Origin: Deltaproteobacteria bacterium
GTDB lineage: Bacteria > Myxococcota > UBA727 > VGSZ01
Reading direction: 5' to 3'
Assembly (NCBI GenBank): GCA_016177705.1
Contig: JACOUT010000009.1
Span: 207,519-271,518, forward strand
DNA: 64,000 bases
A model generated the notes under the pieces. That model was not told the DNA's origin. It saw only the letters and a program-made list of their open reading frames with translations, and ran no database searches. The position numbers and the translations under genes were made by a program. Shown here piece by piece: positions 50,899-59,282 of the stretch. Each line of letters starts with the position of its first letter. Position 1 is the stretch's first letter.

Positions 50899-53760
50899 TC
50901 AGTACGGGAAGCCCATCACCACATACGGCTGGTCGACGCCGCCCTGGTTGACGCCTCGCGCCCAGCCGAGGCGCACCAGGAAGAAGCCGTAGTAGCCGAG
51001 GCCGACCTCGACGCGCAGCTCGGCGCCGACCCCCGCCAGGAAGCTCGTTGGCACGGGCGCGCCCGAAAAGGCGAGGCCGAGGTCGGTGAAGGCGGCGCCA
51101 TGCACCCGATCGACGAACAGGGGGAGCGTCTCGATGCCGCGCTCGAGCTCGAGAAGCGGCAGCCGGTACTCGAGGGTGGCGAGCGCCTGGGCATCGCCGT
51201 GCACCACCGCGCGCGGATAGCCGCGCAGCATGCCCGGCCCGGCGCGGCGTCCTTCGAGCAGGTCGCGCGTCAGGTCGCGGTCGACGATGCCGCCGAGCGA
51301 GAAGGAGGCGCGCCGGAACGGATCGCCGATGCCGACACCGCCCGATATGAGCGCGCCGACGGCGTGGCCCGGCAGGCCCGGCACCGGCTGGAAGGCGCGT
51401 ACGTCGATCAGCACGTCCCACAGCTCGAGCTCGGAGCCGAGCAGTGGGTTGGCGTGGCGCACGCGCAGCCAGCTCGACACCCCCTCGTCGGCTGAGACGG
51501 AGTCGCGCGATGCGTGCGCGCCCTGGTAGCCCCAGTCGAGCGTGACGGCGGCGACGTTGCCGCTCGGCGGGTAGGTCGGCGCGCGCGCGTCGGGCGGCGA
51601 GGTCATTGGGTTTTCGACCAGGTGCGCTTCGCGCTGGTAGCCGAGCACCAGCGAGTGCGAATGACGTCGGCGGCGCAACAGCGGCACGGTCAGGTTGGCG
51701 TAGCCGGCGACCACGGTCTCCTGTTGCACCTCGGGCAGGCCGTCGGTGGTGCGGCGGGCCTCCGACCTGTCGGTGCGCCACTCGGCGCCGAGCGAGATGG
51801 GGAGGTACAGGTCGGCCAAGCGGACGGTGCCGCTCATGCGCGGCCGCTCCATGGCGAAGCCCCAGGTCGCCTGCGCCGCGGCCGCCAGCCGACCGGCGGC
51901 GTCTTCGCCCGCCACCGCCACGCCGAGCGCGGTGCCACCGAGCGCGTCGCTAGCGAGCAGCGGCGTCCAGGTGCGCGGCAGCAGCGTCGGCAGCGGGTTG
52001 TAGGGCTCGACCTCGCCCATGGCGGCGCGCGACAGCGCTCGCCGCGCGGGCGCCGGCGGCGCGCCGCCGACCACCGGCGCGCTCGCCCAGTCGAAAGGCG
52101 CGGCGTACAGGTCCTGGCCGTCGAGCCCGGTGTCGAGGAACAGCACGGCGCGGCCGTCCGGCGTCGGCACCGGCAGCCGCGCCAGCCCGAGCGTGTCGAC
52201 CACCCGGCGCACCTCTCGCGTGGCGACGTCGATGGCGTAGAGGTTGAAGGTGTCCTCGCGGTCGGAGGCGAACAGCACGCGCGCGCCGTCGATGGACCAG
52301 TGCGGATCGAGGTCCTGCGCGCCGTCGTGGGTCAGCTCCTGCTCGAGGCCCGAGCGCAGCTCGCGCACCACCAGATCGCGGCCGCCGCCCGGCGTCCAGC
52401 GCGAGTACACCACGCGCCGCCCGCCCCAATCGACGTCGGGTGAGAACGCCAAGGTGCCGTCGACGAAGCGCACGACGTCGACGAGCGCGCCGGTGTCGAC
52501 GTCGACCTCGACCAGCGCGCTGTCGGCGGCGCTCTTCTGCTCGCAGATGACGCGGCGGGTTCCCGGCACCGGCGAGGGAGCACGCACGCGCGCCTCATGA
52601 GTGACGCGCACGAGCACAGCGCCGTCGCCGCTCCGCTCGACGCGCCACAGGTCGGAGAAGGTGTAGGAGCCGCGGCTCACCTCGGCTTGCGCCAGCACCG
52701 TCGTGTCGCCGACCAGGGCCAGATCGGCGGCCTGCGCGACGCGCACCACCGGCGCGAGCGGCGGCGCCCGCGCGGGCAGGCCGCGCAGTTCGAACAGCCC
52801 GGCCGAGCCGAAGGTGGGCGCAACGCCGACGAGCACCGCGCCGTCGGCGGCGAAGCGCGGCGCGCGCGCCGTTCCGCCGACGCGCGTCAAGCGCCGCGCC
52901 GAGGTCGCGCCGCCGCGCGCGCGCTTCTTGGCCGCGAAGGCCGCGGCGTCGGCGCGCACGTCGTCGAGGAAGGCCTGGTAGTCGAGGCCGAGCTCGACGC
53001 CGGTGGCCGCCTCCACCGCGCGCTGCATCGCGTACGGGACGGGCATACCGCCATAGTCGTGCGCCACCGCGGCCCACACCTTGGCGCCGTGCCGCCGCGC
53101 CAGCCAGTCGACGAAGGCGGCGCCGTAGACGTAGGCGGCGCCGCCGCCCGGCTCGCGCCGCGAGTAGTTGGCGAGGTCGTCGAGCTGCCAGAGATCACCT
53201 TGCAGCGCGGCGATGCGCAGGTGCGACAGGAACTGCGTCGATCGCAGCCGGCCCTGCTCGGTGTGCTCGCTCTCGATCCACGTCGCCAGCCCCTCGACGA
53301 CGAAGCGCGGCTGCACGATGTTGGGCGGCCACACCTTGCCCACCACCAGGTTCACCAACGCGGGCAGGCCGTGGATGGTGTCGAGGTGGACGATGTGCGC
53401 CATCTCGTGCAGCACCAGCATGCGCAGGTACTCGTCGGTGACGCCGAGCTCATGGTCGCCCTCGGGCGGTACGGCGCGCAGCTCGATCAGGTCGTAGGGC
53501 ACCACGTTGGTGAAGCCGTTGGCGGTGTCGGTGACGTCGTGCAGCACGAGCTGCACGCGGTCGAGCGGCCCGCTCTCGAACGCGGCGCTCGTTACCGCCA
53601 CGGCCTCGTCGGCCACCGTCACCACGCGCCGCGCCACCGGCTCGAGCGCGGCGGGGAAGTGAACGTCGCAGTGCTGCCCGTGCAGCGTGCGCCACTCGAG
53701 GTGCGGCGCCGCCACGCCCGCGGCGGAGAGCGCGAGCACGAGCGCCAGCGCGCTAGCCAT
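50899..53760 (-). CDS. Exported metalloprotease / TolB-like propeller / Omp85-like barrel protein
   Basis: 953 residues in one chain. Signal peptide (1-18, cleavage after VAA). Zinc peptidase of the MA type: HEMAH at 118-122, then the downstream EG(L)ATW glutamate (about 155). TolB/WD40-like beta-propeller from about 270 to 600 (RAPRFAADGAVLVG, DLDPHWSIDGARVLFASDRED, LPVPTPDGRAVLFLD). Then a C-terminal barrel (about 610-953) with the Omp85-type LRGY motif (PGMLRGYP) and aromatic C-terminus (VVMGFPY). Such a chain would present a periplasmic or surface peptidase and propeller next to its own barrel. Start ATG overlaps the upstream hydrolase gene by 8 bases. Confidence 0.8.
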   Translation of the reverse strand: MASALALVLALSAAGVAAPHLEWRTLHGQHCDVHFPAALEPVARRVVTVADEAVAVTSAAFESGPLDRVQLVLHDVTDTANGFTNVVPYDLIELRAVPPEGDHELGVTDEYLRMLVLHEMAHIVHLDTIHGLPALVNLVVGKVWPPNIVQPRFVVEGLATWIESEHTEQGRLRSTQFLSHLRIAALQGDLWQLDDLANYSRREPGGGAAYVYGAAFVDWLARRHGAKVWAAVAHDYGGMPVPYAMQRAVEAATGVELGLDYQAFLDDVRADAAAFAAKKRARGGATSARRLTRVGGTARAPRFAADGAVLVGVAPTFGSAGLFELRGLPARAPPLAPVVRVAQAADLALVGDTTVLAQAEVSRGSYTFSDLWRVERSGDGAVLVRVTHEARVRAPSPVPGTRRVICEQKSAADSALVEVDVDTGALVDVVRFVDGTLAFSPDVDWGGRRVVYSRWTPGGGRDLVVRELRSGLEQELTHDGAQDLDPHWSIDGARVLFASDREDTFNLYAIDVATREVRRVVDTLGLARLPVPTPDGRAVLFLDTGLDGQDLYAAPFDWASAPVVGGAPPAPARRALSRAAMGEVEPYNPLPTLLPRTWTPLLASDALGGTALGVAVAGEDAAGRLAAAAQATWGFAMERPRMSGTVRLADLYLPISLGAEWRTDRSEARRTTDGLPEVQQETVVAGYANLTVPLLRRRRHSHSLVLGYQREAHLVENPMTSPPDARAPTYPPSGNVAAVTLDWGYQGAHASRDSVSADEGVSSWLRVRHANPLLGSELELWDVLIDVRAFQPVPGLPGHAVGALISGGVGIGDPFRRASFSLGGIVDRDLTRDLLEGRRAGPGMLRGYPRAVVHGDAQALATLEYRLPLLELERGIETLPLFVDRVHGAAFTDLGLAFSGAPVPTSFLAGVGAELRVEVGLGYYGFFLVRLGWARGVNQGGVDQPYVVMGFPY

Positions 53761-54691
53761 CGACCCGTTGCAGCAGCCGCTCGAGCGCGCGCTCGATCAG
53801 GCGAGGCTCCTCGATGGGCGCGGCGTGCGACGCGAGCACCAGCGGCAACAGCTCCGCCTCCGGGATGTGCCCGTGTAGCTCCTCGATGACCCACAAGGGC
53901 GCGAAGCGGTCGCGGCCGCCGCCCACCACCAGGGTCGGCACGTCGATGTCGGGCAGCACGTCTCTTGCCGAGTGCTCGCTCAGGTCGCGCGCCAGGCGCG
54001 CAAAGACGCGCATGTCCATCTCGGCCAGGTGCAAGAGGTAGGGGCGGAAGTCGTCGGGGCGCACCAGCTCGGGGTTCAGCTCGCCGTTCACCGCCAGGCG
54101 ATAGGCGGTCTCCGAGCGCAACAGGCGCTGCCACACCGGCCGCAACACGCGCCAGTTGTCGATGACGCCGCGAGAGAGGCCGTCGAAGATGCGCTGCATC
54201 AGCCGGTTGCCGAAGGGCGCCTCCTCGTCGGCGAAGGCGGCGTGGTGCCAGGTGTCGATGGGCCGCTCGCAGGCGCCGCACAAGAGCGCCAGGCCGTGCA
54301 CGCGCTCGGGCAGGCGGCGGAAGGCCTCGAGCGCCACCTGCACGCCCATCGAGTGGCCGAGCCAGACCCCACCCGTCAGGCCCGCGTGGTCGAGCGCGCG
54401 CGCCAGGTCGTCGACGATGACCTCGACCTTCAGCGTGTCGAGATCGTTCGGCACCTGGGAGCGACCGTGGCCGCGATACTGCAAGTGCAACAGCGGCCGT
54501 TCGCCCGCGAAGCGGCGCTCGACGTACTTCCAGATGTAGCCGTCGCAGCCGAGGCCGTCGCACAGGATGAGCGGTGTGCCGGTCCCCTCGTGCCAGGCGC
54601 GCACGATCAGGCGCGTGCCGTCGTCGGCGAACAACTCGCGCTCGACGCCGCCGACGAACCACGAGCTGAGCCTGCGCGTACCGTCAGCCAT
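53753..54691 (-). CDS. Alpha/beta hydrolase
   Basis: 312 residues. Nucleophile elbow GHSMG (serine), an oxyanion region near CDGLGCDGY, acid in VVGGGRDRFAP, and a C-terminal histidine in ASHAAPIEEP, giving a complete Ser-Asp-His triad. Middle lid is helical. No signal peptide. Substrate unknown; the acyl thioesterase or lactonase type is possible. First gene of the reverse operon with the peptidase-barrel protein and PP2C. Confidence 0.82.
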   Translation of the reverse strand: MADGTRRLSSWFVGGVERELFADDGTRLIVRAWHEGTGTPLILCDGLGCDGYIWKYVERRFAGERPLLHLQYRGHGRSQVPNDLDTLKVEVIVDDLARALDHAGLTGGVWLGHSMGVQVALEAFRRLPERVHGLALLCGACERPIDTWHHAAFADEEAPFGNRLMQRIFDGLSRGVIDNWRVLRPVWQRLLRSETAYRLAVNGELNPELVRPDDFRPYLLHLAEMDMRVFARLARDLSEHSARDVLPDIDVPTLVVGGGRDRFAPLWVIEELHGHIPEAELLPLVLASHAAPIEEPRLIERALERLLQRVDG

Positions 54692-54806
54692 GGGGCACCG
54701 CGCGCGCGTCGCGCACCCGCTTGACCGGCGGCGACCTTCGGTGGACGAGCAGCAGGGTCGGCGTCGAGCGTTGGATGTCGCGCAGAATACCGCCTCGGAG
54801 GGCACC

Positions 54807-55442
54807 GTGGAGCTGGTCCAGTGGGTGGTGCCTCGTGACGATGGCACCTTCGGTGTCGGCTTCGCGCCCGCCTGGTCCGAGCGAATGCCCGCCGTCGGCA
54901 CGCTCGCGGCCGGCCTGCCCGCCGGCACCATGCTGCGCCGCCGCGGCGCGCCGCTCGCGTCGCGCCACCTGCCGTACCCGCTCGCTGTCGGCGCGCCCGA
55001 GGAGCGCACGTCCGAGCCGCAGGCGATGCGGGCGCTCAAGCAGGGCGCGCTCGCGCTCTCGCTGCGCTTCGCTGTCGACGTCGACGGCCGCGCGCTCGTG
55101 CCCGCCGGCGCCGACGACGTGCGCCTGGCCGGCCTGTTGGCCGAGCTGGTGCGCGTGGTGGCCGATCTGGCGGAGGCGGCCGGCGTGCCCGCCGCCGGCA
55201 TCGCGCCCGAGCGCGAGCGCCGCGGCATCGAGCTGGTGGTCGGCACGCTCGGCGCCGGCACGGTGACACAGCTCGCCGACGCGCTGGTTCTGTTTCGCGT
55301 GGCGGTCGAGCAGTGCGCGCAGGCGCGCGGCCTGCACCTGACGGAAGCGATGGTGCTGCTCGACGGCAAGAGCGCGCCGCTCGACGCTCGCGTCGCGCGC
55401 GCGCTGGCCGGCGCCGGCGGCAAGAAGAAGGAGCGCCCATGA
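54807..55442 (+). CDS. Conserved-looking protein of unknown function upstream of cutA
   Basis: 211 residues from the GTG at 54807, chosen because GGAGGG lies 6 bases upstream; the frame continues upstream into Arg-rich, non-conserved sequence. Ala/Leu-rich and mostly alpha/beta, with an N-terminal VELVQWVVPRDDGTFGVGF, a basic patch (GTMLRRRGAPLASRHLPYPL) and helical C-terminal half. No cysteine cluster, membrane segment or signal peptide. I do not recognise the family. Its stop overlaps the cutA start (ATGA), so the two are coupled. Divergent from the hydrolase operon. Confidence 0.6.
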   Translation: MELVQWVVPRDDGTFGVGFAPAWSERMPAVGTLAAGLPAGTMLRRRGAPLASRHLPYPLAVGAPEERTSEPQAMRALKQGALALSLRFAVDVDGRALVPAGADDVRLAGLLAELVRVVADLAEAAGVPAAGIAPERERRGIELVVGTLGAGTVTQLADALVLFRVAVEQCAQARGLHLTEAMVLLDGKSAPLDARVARALAGAGGKKKERP

Positions 55443-55768
55443 GCGCGGTGCGCGTGGTCTTCATCACGGTGCCCACCATCGACGCGGCCAAGACCATGGC
55501 GCGCGCGCTCGTCGAGGAGCGGCTGGCCGCCTGCGTCAACATCGTGCCGGCGCTCACCAGCATCTACCGCTTCGAGGGCGCCATCCACGAGGACGCCGAG
55601 CTGCTGCTGATCGTCAAGACCGTGCCGCACCGGCTGCCGGCGCTGGTGGCGCGCGTCGCCGAGCTGCACCCCTACCAGGTGCCCGAGTGCCTGGCGCTGC
55701 CCGTCGAGAGCGGCCTGCCGAAGTACCTCGAGTGGGTGGTGGCCGAGACGCAGCGCGTGGTGGTCTGA
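55439..55768 (+). CDS. cutA: CutA1 divalent-cation tolerance family protein
   Basis: 109 residues. The family pattern is clear: VFITVPTIDAAKTMARALVEERLAACVNI, IYRFEGAIHEDAELLLIVKT, and LHPYQVPECLALPV. CutA1 forms a stable trimer; linked in E. coli to copper tolerance though its direct activity is debated. Length and residues are normal. Confidence 0.9.
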   Translation: MSAVRVVFITVPTIDAAKTMARALVEERLAACVNIVPALTSIYRFEGAIHEDAELLLIVKTVPHRLPALVARVAELHPYQVPECLALPVESGLPKYLEWVVAETQRVVV

Positions 55769-55919
55769 CGGTCCGCTTGGCCGCTGCCTTGGGTGAAGGC
55801 ACCAAAGCACGGGCGGTCGATCCGATGGCAGCGGTGGAGCTCCCAGTGAGGTTTCGCGCCTTTGCCGCGCAGCCTCGAGCGACGATTCCAATCGGTGCCT
55901 GCGCCGAATACCCTAGGGA

Positions 55920-56723
55920 GTGTCCCTGAAATCGCTGGAGCCCCCACCCTCCGGTTCACTCGTCGACGTCAAACTCCTCCTCCGAAATCGGGGTAGGCCC
56001 CGAGGAGCACCGACTGGACTCCACCGTTCTCGGGGGAGGTATCGAGGTCCACTGGCTTCACGGGGAGGGGGCGTTGCGGCGTTTCAGGGACTCGCCCTGG
56101 CGCTGGCCGTCCTCGCCGCTGCCTGCGGGCCGTCAGGGACGACTCCGGGGTTTCCCGCGGCCCACACGCAGGAAGAGGTGGAGGCGATGGCGGGCATCGA
56201 GGAGATGCGCGGCCTCCTCCTCACCGGCAGCGTGACCGACCTGACGCCGCTCTCGTCGCTCCGTCGCCTCGGATGGCTGAACGTCAGTATCACGACCGAC
56301 CTGGTCTCGCTCCACGGGCTCGAGAACGTGGTGGACCCCGCGGCTGAGGACGAGCCCGCGACGCTGACCGTGCACGCCGAAGAGAATGCTGCGCTGGCGG
56401 ACCTCTCTGCCCTCTCGATGCCGCGCTTGCGGGGCCTCGATCTCTCCGGCGGTAACCCGTCGTTGGTGGAGGCCACGCTTGGGCCGATCCGTGAGCTCGA
56501 CTACCTCGTCGTGGATGAGGAGCTCGGACTCTCGCGCCTCTCTGCGACGGCGCTCGTCGCGATCCACGACAAGCTCGAAGTCGGCGGCAACCTCTGCGAG
56601 GTCGATCTGCCGGCGCTCCAAGAGCTTGGCTCGCTCATCGTGGCCGGCTTCCCCTCCTGCTGGCCGCAGGAGGAGCAGGACGCGCTGCTCGCGCAGACCG
56701 GGCACGAGCCGCAGGGGCCGTAG
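55920..56723 (+). CDS. Probable lipoprotein with leucine-rich receptor-L-domain-like fold
   Basis: Up to 267 residues. A hydrophobic stretch ending LAAAC near residue 70 is a lipobox, so the first 50 or so Arg-rich residues are probably not translated. A CTG about 20 residues before that cysteine, preceded by GGGAGG, would give a normal signal peptide. The rest shows irregular leucine-rich repeats (LLLTGSVTDLTPLSSLRRLGWLNVS, LVSLHGLENVV, ALSMPRLRGLDLSGGN, LPALQELGSLIVAG) with the beta-strand spacing of receptor L-domains. Probable surface-exposed lipoprotein. Start uncertain. Confidence 0.6.
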   Translation: MSLKSLEPPPSGSLVDVKLLLRNRGRPRGAPTGLHRSRGRYRGPLASRGGGVAAFQGLALALAVLAAACGPSGTTPGFPAAHTQEEVEAMAGIEEMRGLLLTGSVTDLTPLSSLRRLGWLNVSITTDLVSLHGLENVVDPAAEDEPATLTVHAEENAALADLSALSMPRLRGLDLSGGNPSLVEATLGPIRELDYLVVDEELGLSRLSATALVAIHDKLEVGGNLCEVDLPALQELGSLIVAGFPSCWPQEEQDALLAQTGHEPQGP

Positions 56724-56751
56724 AGCAGGGGCGTGCCCGCGCTCGATCTTG

Positions 56752-57000
56752 CGGTCTCCGGTTTGCGGGCGACGGCCATCAGGGGTCGGTGCCGGGCGAC
56801 GGGCTTCGGGCGGCGGACGCCGGACAATCGCGGGTCGCGGGGCGTCGGCTGCGGGCGTCGATCGCCGGCGTCGGACGTCGTCACCGACACCCAGAGCAGC
56901 CAGAGCAGCGATCGACCGTGCCCGTGGCCCGTCGCCAGAGGCCGACGCACGATGGCCGTCGACCGCAAACCGATCACCGCAAACCGGCGACCGAAGAGCG
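56752..57000. repeat. Non-coding palindromic spacer with nested inverted repeats
   Basis: CGGTTTGCGGGCGACGGCCAT (56759-56779) pairs with 56952-56972 in 20 of 21 positions. A second CCGCAAACCGG copy at about 56977-56987 can pair with the same left arm. Inner GCGACGGGC/GCCCGTCGC segments also pair. The interior has no gene. It occupies the 293-base gap between two convergent genes; the function or mobile origin is unknown. Confidence 0.55.
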
Positions 57001-57016
57001 ATTCGTTGCCAGCCGC

Positions 57017-57319
57017 TCACTTCTTCTTGAACAGCGCCTCGAGCTTCTTCTTGGCCTCGTCGGCCGCGCTGGTGGCGGCGCTCGCCTCGCCCGCCGCCAG
57101 TGGCTTCCAGTACTCGCACAGGTTGGCGCGGTCCTTCTTGGCGACCGGCTCGGCGGCGTCCTCGCGGCACTCGTTCTCGGCGTAGCGATCGTAGAAGCGG
57201 CAGGTGATGCACACGTGCAGATCCGCCGAGCATGCCTCGCACTCGGCGCGGAAGGGCACGAGGTCGGTGTACGAGTGTTGCCTGCGGCACGCCGGGCAGG
57301 AGACTTCGAGGCGGGCCAT
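57017..57319 (-). CDS. Small zinc-ribbon-like cytoplasmic protein
   Basis: 100 residues. Cysteine pairs CPAC at 8-11, CEAC near 27-30, CITC near 37-40, and NECRE plus NLCEYW further on, a pattern for binding one or two zinc ions. The C-terminus is Lys-rich (KKKLEALFKKK). Small zinc-ribbon proteins of this type are often found after membrane or lipid genes but have no known activity. Its ATG overlaps the acyltransferase stop (ATGA). Confidence 0.65.
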   Translation of the reverse strand: MARLEVSCPACRRQHSYTDLVPFRAECEACSADLHVCITCRFYDRYAENECREDAAEPVAKKDRANLCEYWKPLAAGEASAATSAADEAKKKLEALFKKK

Positions 57320-58080
57320 CAGAAGGCGCTCCCGCGATCCTCGACCAGCGCGTCGACGTCGCGCTGGATCAGATCCTTGACGCGCGCTGCGAGCGTGCTG
57401 ACCGTGATGTCGGTGGGCTCCGGGATCTCCGCGTTGGCGTCGATGGGCGCGCCCACCTTGATGCGCCAGCGCGCCGGCAGCGGGATCACGGGCGTCACCG
57501 GGATGTAGGGCAGGGACTTCTCCTTCATCAGCCCACCGATCTTGAAGAGCAGCGGCGAGGTGTCCTCGGCGCCGACGACCGCGACCGGCAGGATGGGCGC
57601 CTTGGTGCGCAGCGCCAGGCGCACGAAGCCGCCGCGGCCAAAGCGCATCAGCTTGTGCCGCTGCCGCCACAGCTTGCCGAGGCCCTGCATGCCCTCGGGG
57701 AAGACCAGCACCGCCTCATCGCGGTCGAGCAGGCGCGTGGCGTTGTCCTGGCTCGCGCGCACGCAGCCAAGGCGCGTCAACAGCGTGCCGAGGAAGGGCG
57801 CGGTCATCACCGGATCCTCGACGAGCGGGCGCACGTGCCGCCCCGACGCGCGCCCGAGCGCGGCCAAGAGCACCACCGCGTCCCAGGGCAGGGCGCCGCC
57901 GTGGCTCGCCACCAAGAGGGCGCGCCCCGACGTGGGCAGGTGCTCGCTCCCCTCCACCTGCACCTTGAGCCAGCGATCGAGCAGCGCGTCGAGGCGAGGG
58001 CGCAGACGCTCGGCCAGCTCGGGGTCGCGGCCGAAGGGGTCGAAGCCGTTGTCGCCGGTGAGCTGCTCCGTCGTGGTCAC
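57319..58080 (-). CDS. Lysophospholipid-type acyltransferase (PlsC family)
   Basis: 253 residues, GTG at 58080 overlapping the SDR stop (GTGA). Motifs: HGGALPWD (catalytic HX4D), FPEGM, and LPVAVVGAED. There is no N-terminal membrane segment. PlsC enzymes transfer an acyl chain to lysophosphatidic acid or related lipids; here the acceptor is not known. Paired with an SDR, as seen in Myxococcota and Actinobacteria. Confidence 0.8.
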   Translation of the reverse strand: MTTTEQLTGDNGFDPFGRDPELAERLRPRLDALLDRWLKVQVEGSEHLPTSGRALLVASHGGALPWDAVVLLAALGRASGRHVRPLVEDPVMTAPFLGTLLTRLGCVRASQDNATRLLDRDEAVLVFPEGMQGLGKLWRQRHKLMRFGRGGFVRLALRTKAPILPVAVVGAEDTSPLLFKIGGLMKEKSLPYIPVTPVIPLPARWRIKVGAPIDANAEIPEPTDITVSTLAARVKDLIQRDVDALVEDRGSAF

Positions 58081-59153
58081 GCGGCACCCCGCATGCGCAG
58101 GTCGCGCGCGTCGCTGCGCCAGGCGCCGCTTTGGAACACCTGCAGCGTGGTGGCGATGTCGGCGGCGGGCGTGAAGCCCGTCTCCCGCCGCAGCCGCTCG
58201 CCGTCGCACACCCAGGACCAGCGCAGGTAGTCGAGGAAGTGGCGCGGGATGTCGGAGAGCTGCGCGGTCCACAGCGCGCCGAGCAGGCTGCGCCCGATGC
58301 CGGGAGGCACGTACAGCGGCACGCGCGCGAGCCGCGACAGCACGTGGCTGTAGGGCAGAACGCCGCGGCCGACGACGTTGAATGGTCCACGCGCGCGCGC
58401 GCGCAAGAGCGCGTGCAGCGCCGCCGCGGCGTCGTCCGGCAGCATGAGCTGCACCAGCGGGTCGTAGCCGAGCACCGCCGGCACCAAGCGGCGGCCGAAC
58501 AAGCGGGTCCAGAAGTGGTCGTCGGCGCTGCCGAGCATGGCGCCGACGCGCGCCACCGCGACCACGTGATCCGGGTGCTCCTCGCCGAAGCGACGCACCT
58601 GGCGGTCGGCGTCGGCCTTGTCGCGCAGGCTGCGCGAGGGCGGTGGCTCGAGCGCGTGCTCCTCGGTGATCCAGGCGGGGTTCGAGGGCCGCGCGCCGTA
58701 GCACATGGCCGACGACAAGGAGAGCAGATAGCCGACGCGCGCGGCGGCGACGGCATGCAGCATGTGGAGCGTGCCGATGGTCTCCACCTCGTGCGCCATC
58801 TCGAGCGCGTGCGTCGGCGACGACAACAGCGCCAGGTGGATCAGCGCTCCCGCGCCCTCGCGCTCGAGCACGTCGGCCAGCTCGCGATCGGCGCCGGCGC
58901 CCGCCAGGTCGAGCGTGTGCGAGGACAGCTTGCCGTGCGCCGCCAGGAACGCCGCCGGATCGACGTCGGGGCCGAGCGCGGCGGGTCGCAGATCGATGGC
59001 CACCACGCGGTCGATCTCGGGATCGGCCTCGAGCAGCGGCACCAGGCGACGCCCGAGCGCACCGAACGCGCCGGTGACGGCGACGACGCGCGGTGATCCG
59101 GGTGCGCGCGGTGGCGCCGCGATAGCGCCGGCCTTCTTCTTCCTCGACCCCAT
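58077..59153 (-). CDS. Extended SDR / NAD-dependent epimerase-like protein
   Basis: 358 residues. N-terminal NAD-binding Rossmann fold: VVAVTGAFGALGRRLVPLL (GxxGxxG) and acidic D after strand 2 (VAIDLRP). The catalytic YxxxK is not clearly present: SSAMCYG keeps the Tyr, but the expected lysine motif reads SLRDKADADRQ. Atypical SDRs of this kind may bind NAD without oxidoreductase activity, or use a shifted lysine. It is the first gene of the operon with an acyltransferase. Confidence 0.75.
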   Translation of the reverse strand: MGSRKKKAGAIAAPPRAPGSPRVVAVTGAFGALGRRLVPLLEADPEIDRVVAIDLRPAALGPDVDPAAFLAAHGKLSSHTLDLAGAGADRELADVLEREGAGALIHLALLSSPTHALEMAHEVETIGTLHMLHAVAAARVGYLLSLSSAMCYGARPSNPAWITEEHALEPPPSRSLRDKADADRQVRRFGEEHPDHVVAVARVGAMLGSADDHFWTRLFGRRLVPAVLGYDPLVQLMLPDDAAAALHALLRARARGPFNVVGRGVLPYSHVLSRLARVPLYVPPGIGRSLLGALWTAQLSDIPRHFLDYLRWSWVCDGERLRRETGFTPAADIATTLQVFQSGAWRSDARDLRMRGAA

Positions 59154-59220
59154 GCAGCACGGCTACGCAAGGGCTCACGCAAACGCAAGGCCGGCACCCG
59201 CCGTCGGGGGGATGCCCGGT

Positions 59221-59251
59221 TTGTGAACTTGGCGGCGCATGCCGCTACAAT
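59221..59251 (+). promoter_or_regulatory. Candidate promoter for the barrel protein gene at 59283
   Basis: TACAAT (59246-59251), one base off the -10 consensus, lies 31 bases before the ATG. TTGTGA (59221-59226) is 19 bases upstream of it. One of the best -10 elements in the window. Confidence 0.4.
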
Positions 59252-59282
59252 CGACCTCGTGGCGTGCGTAGAGCGCCGTTTG

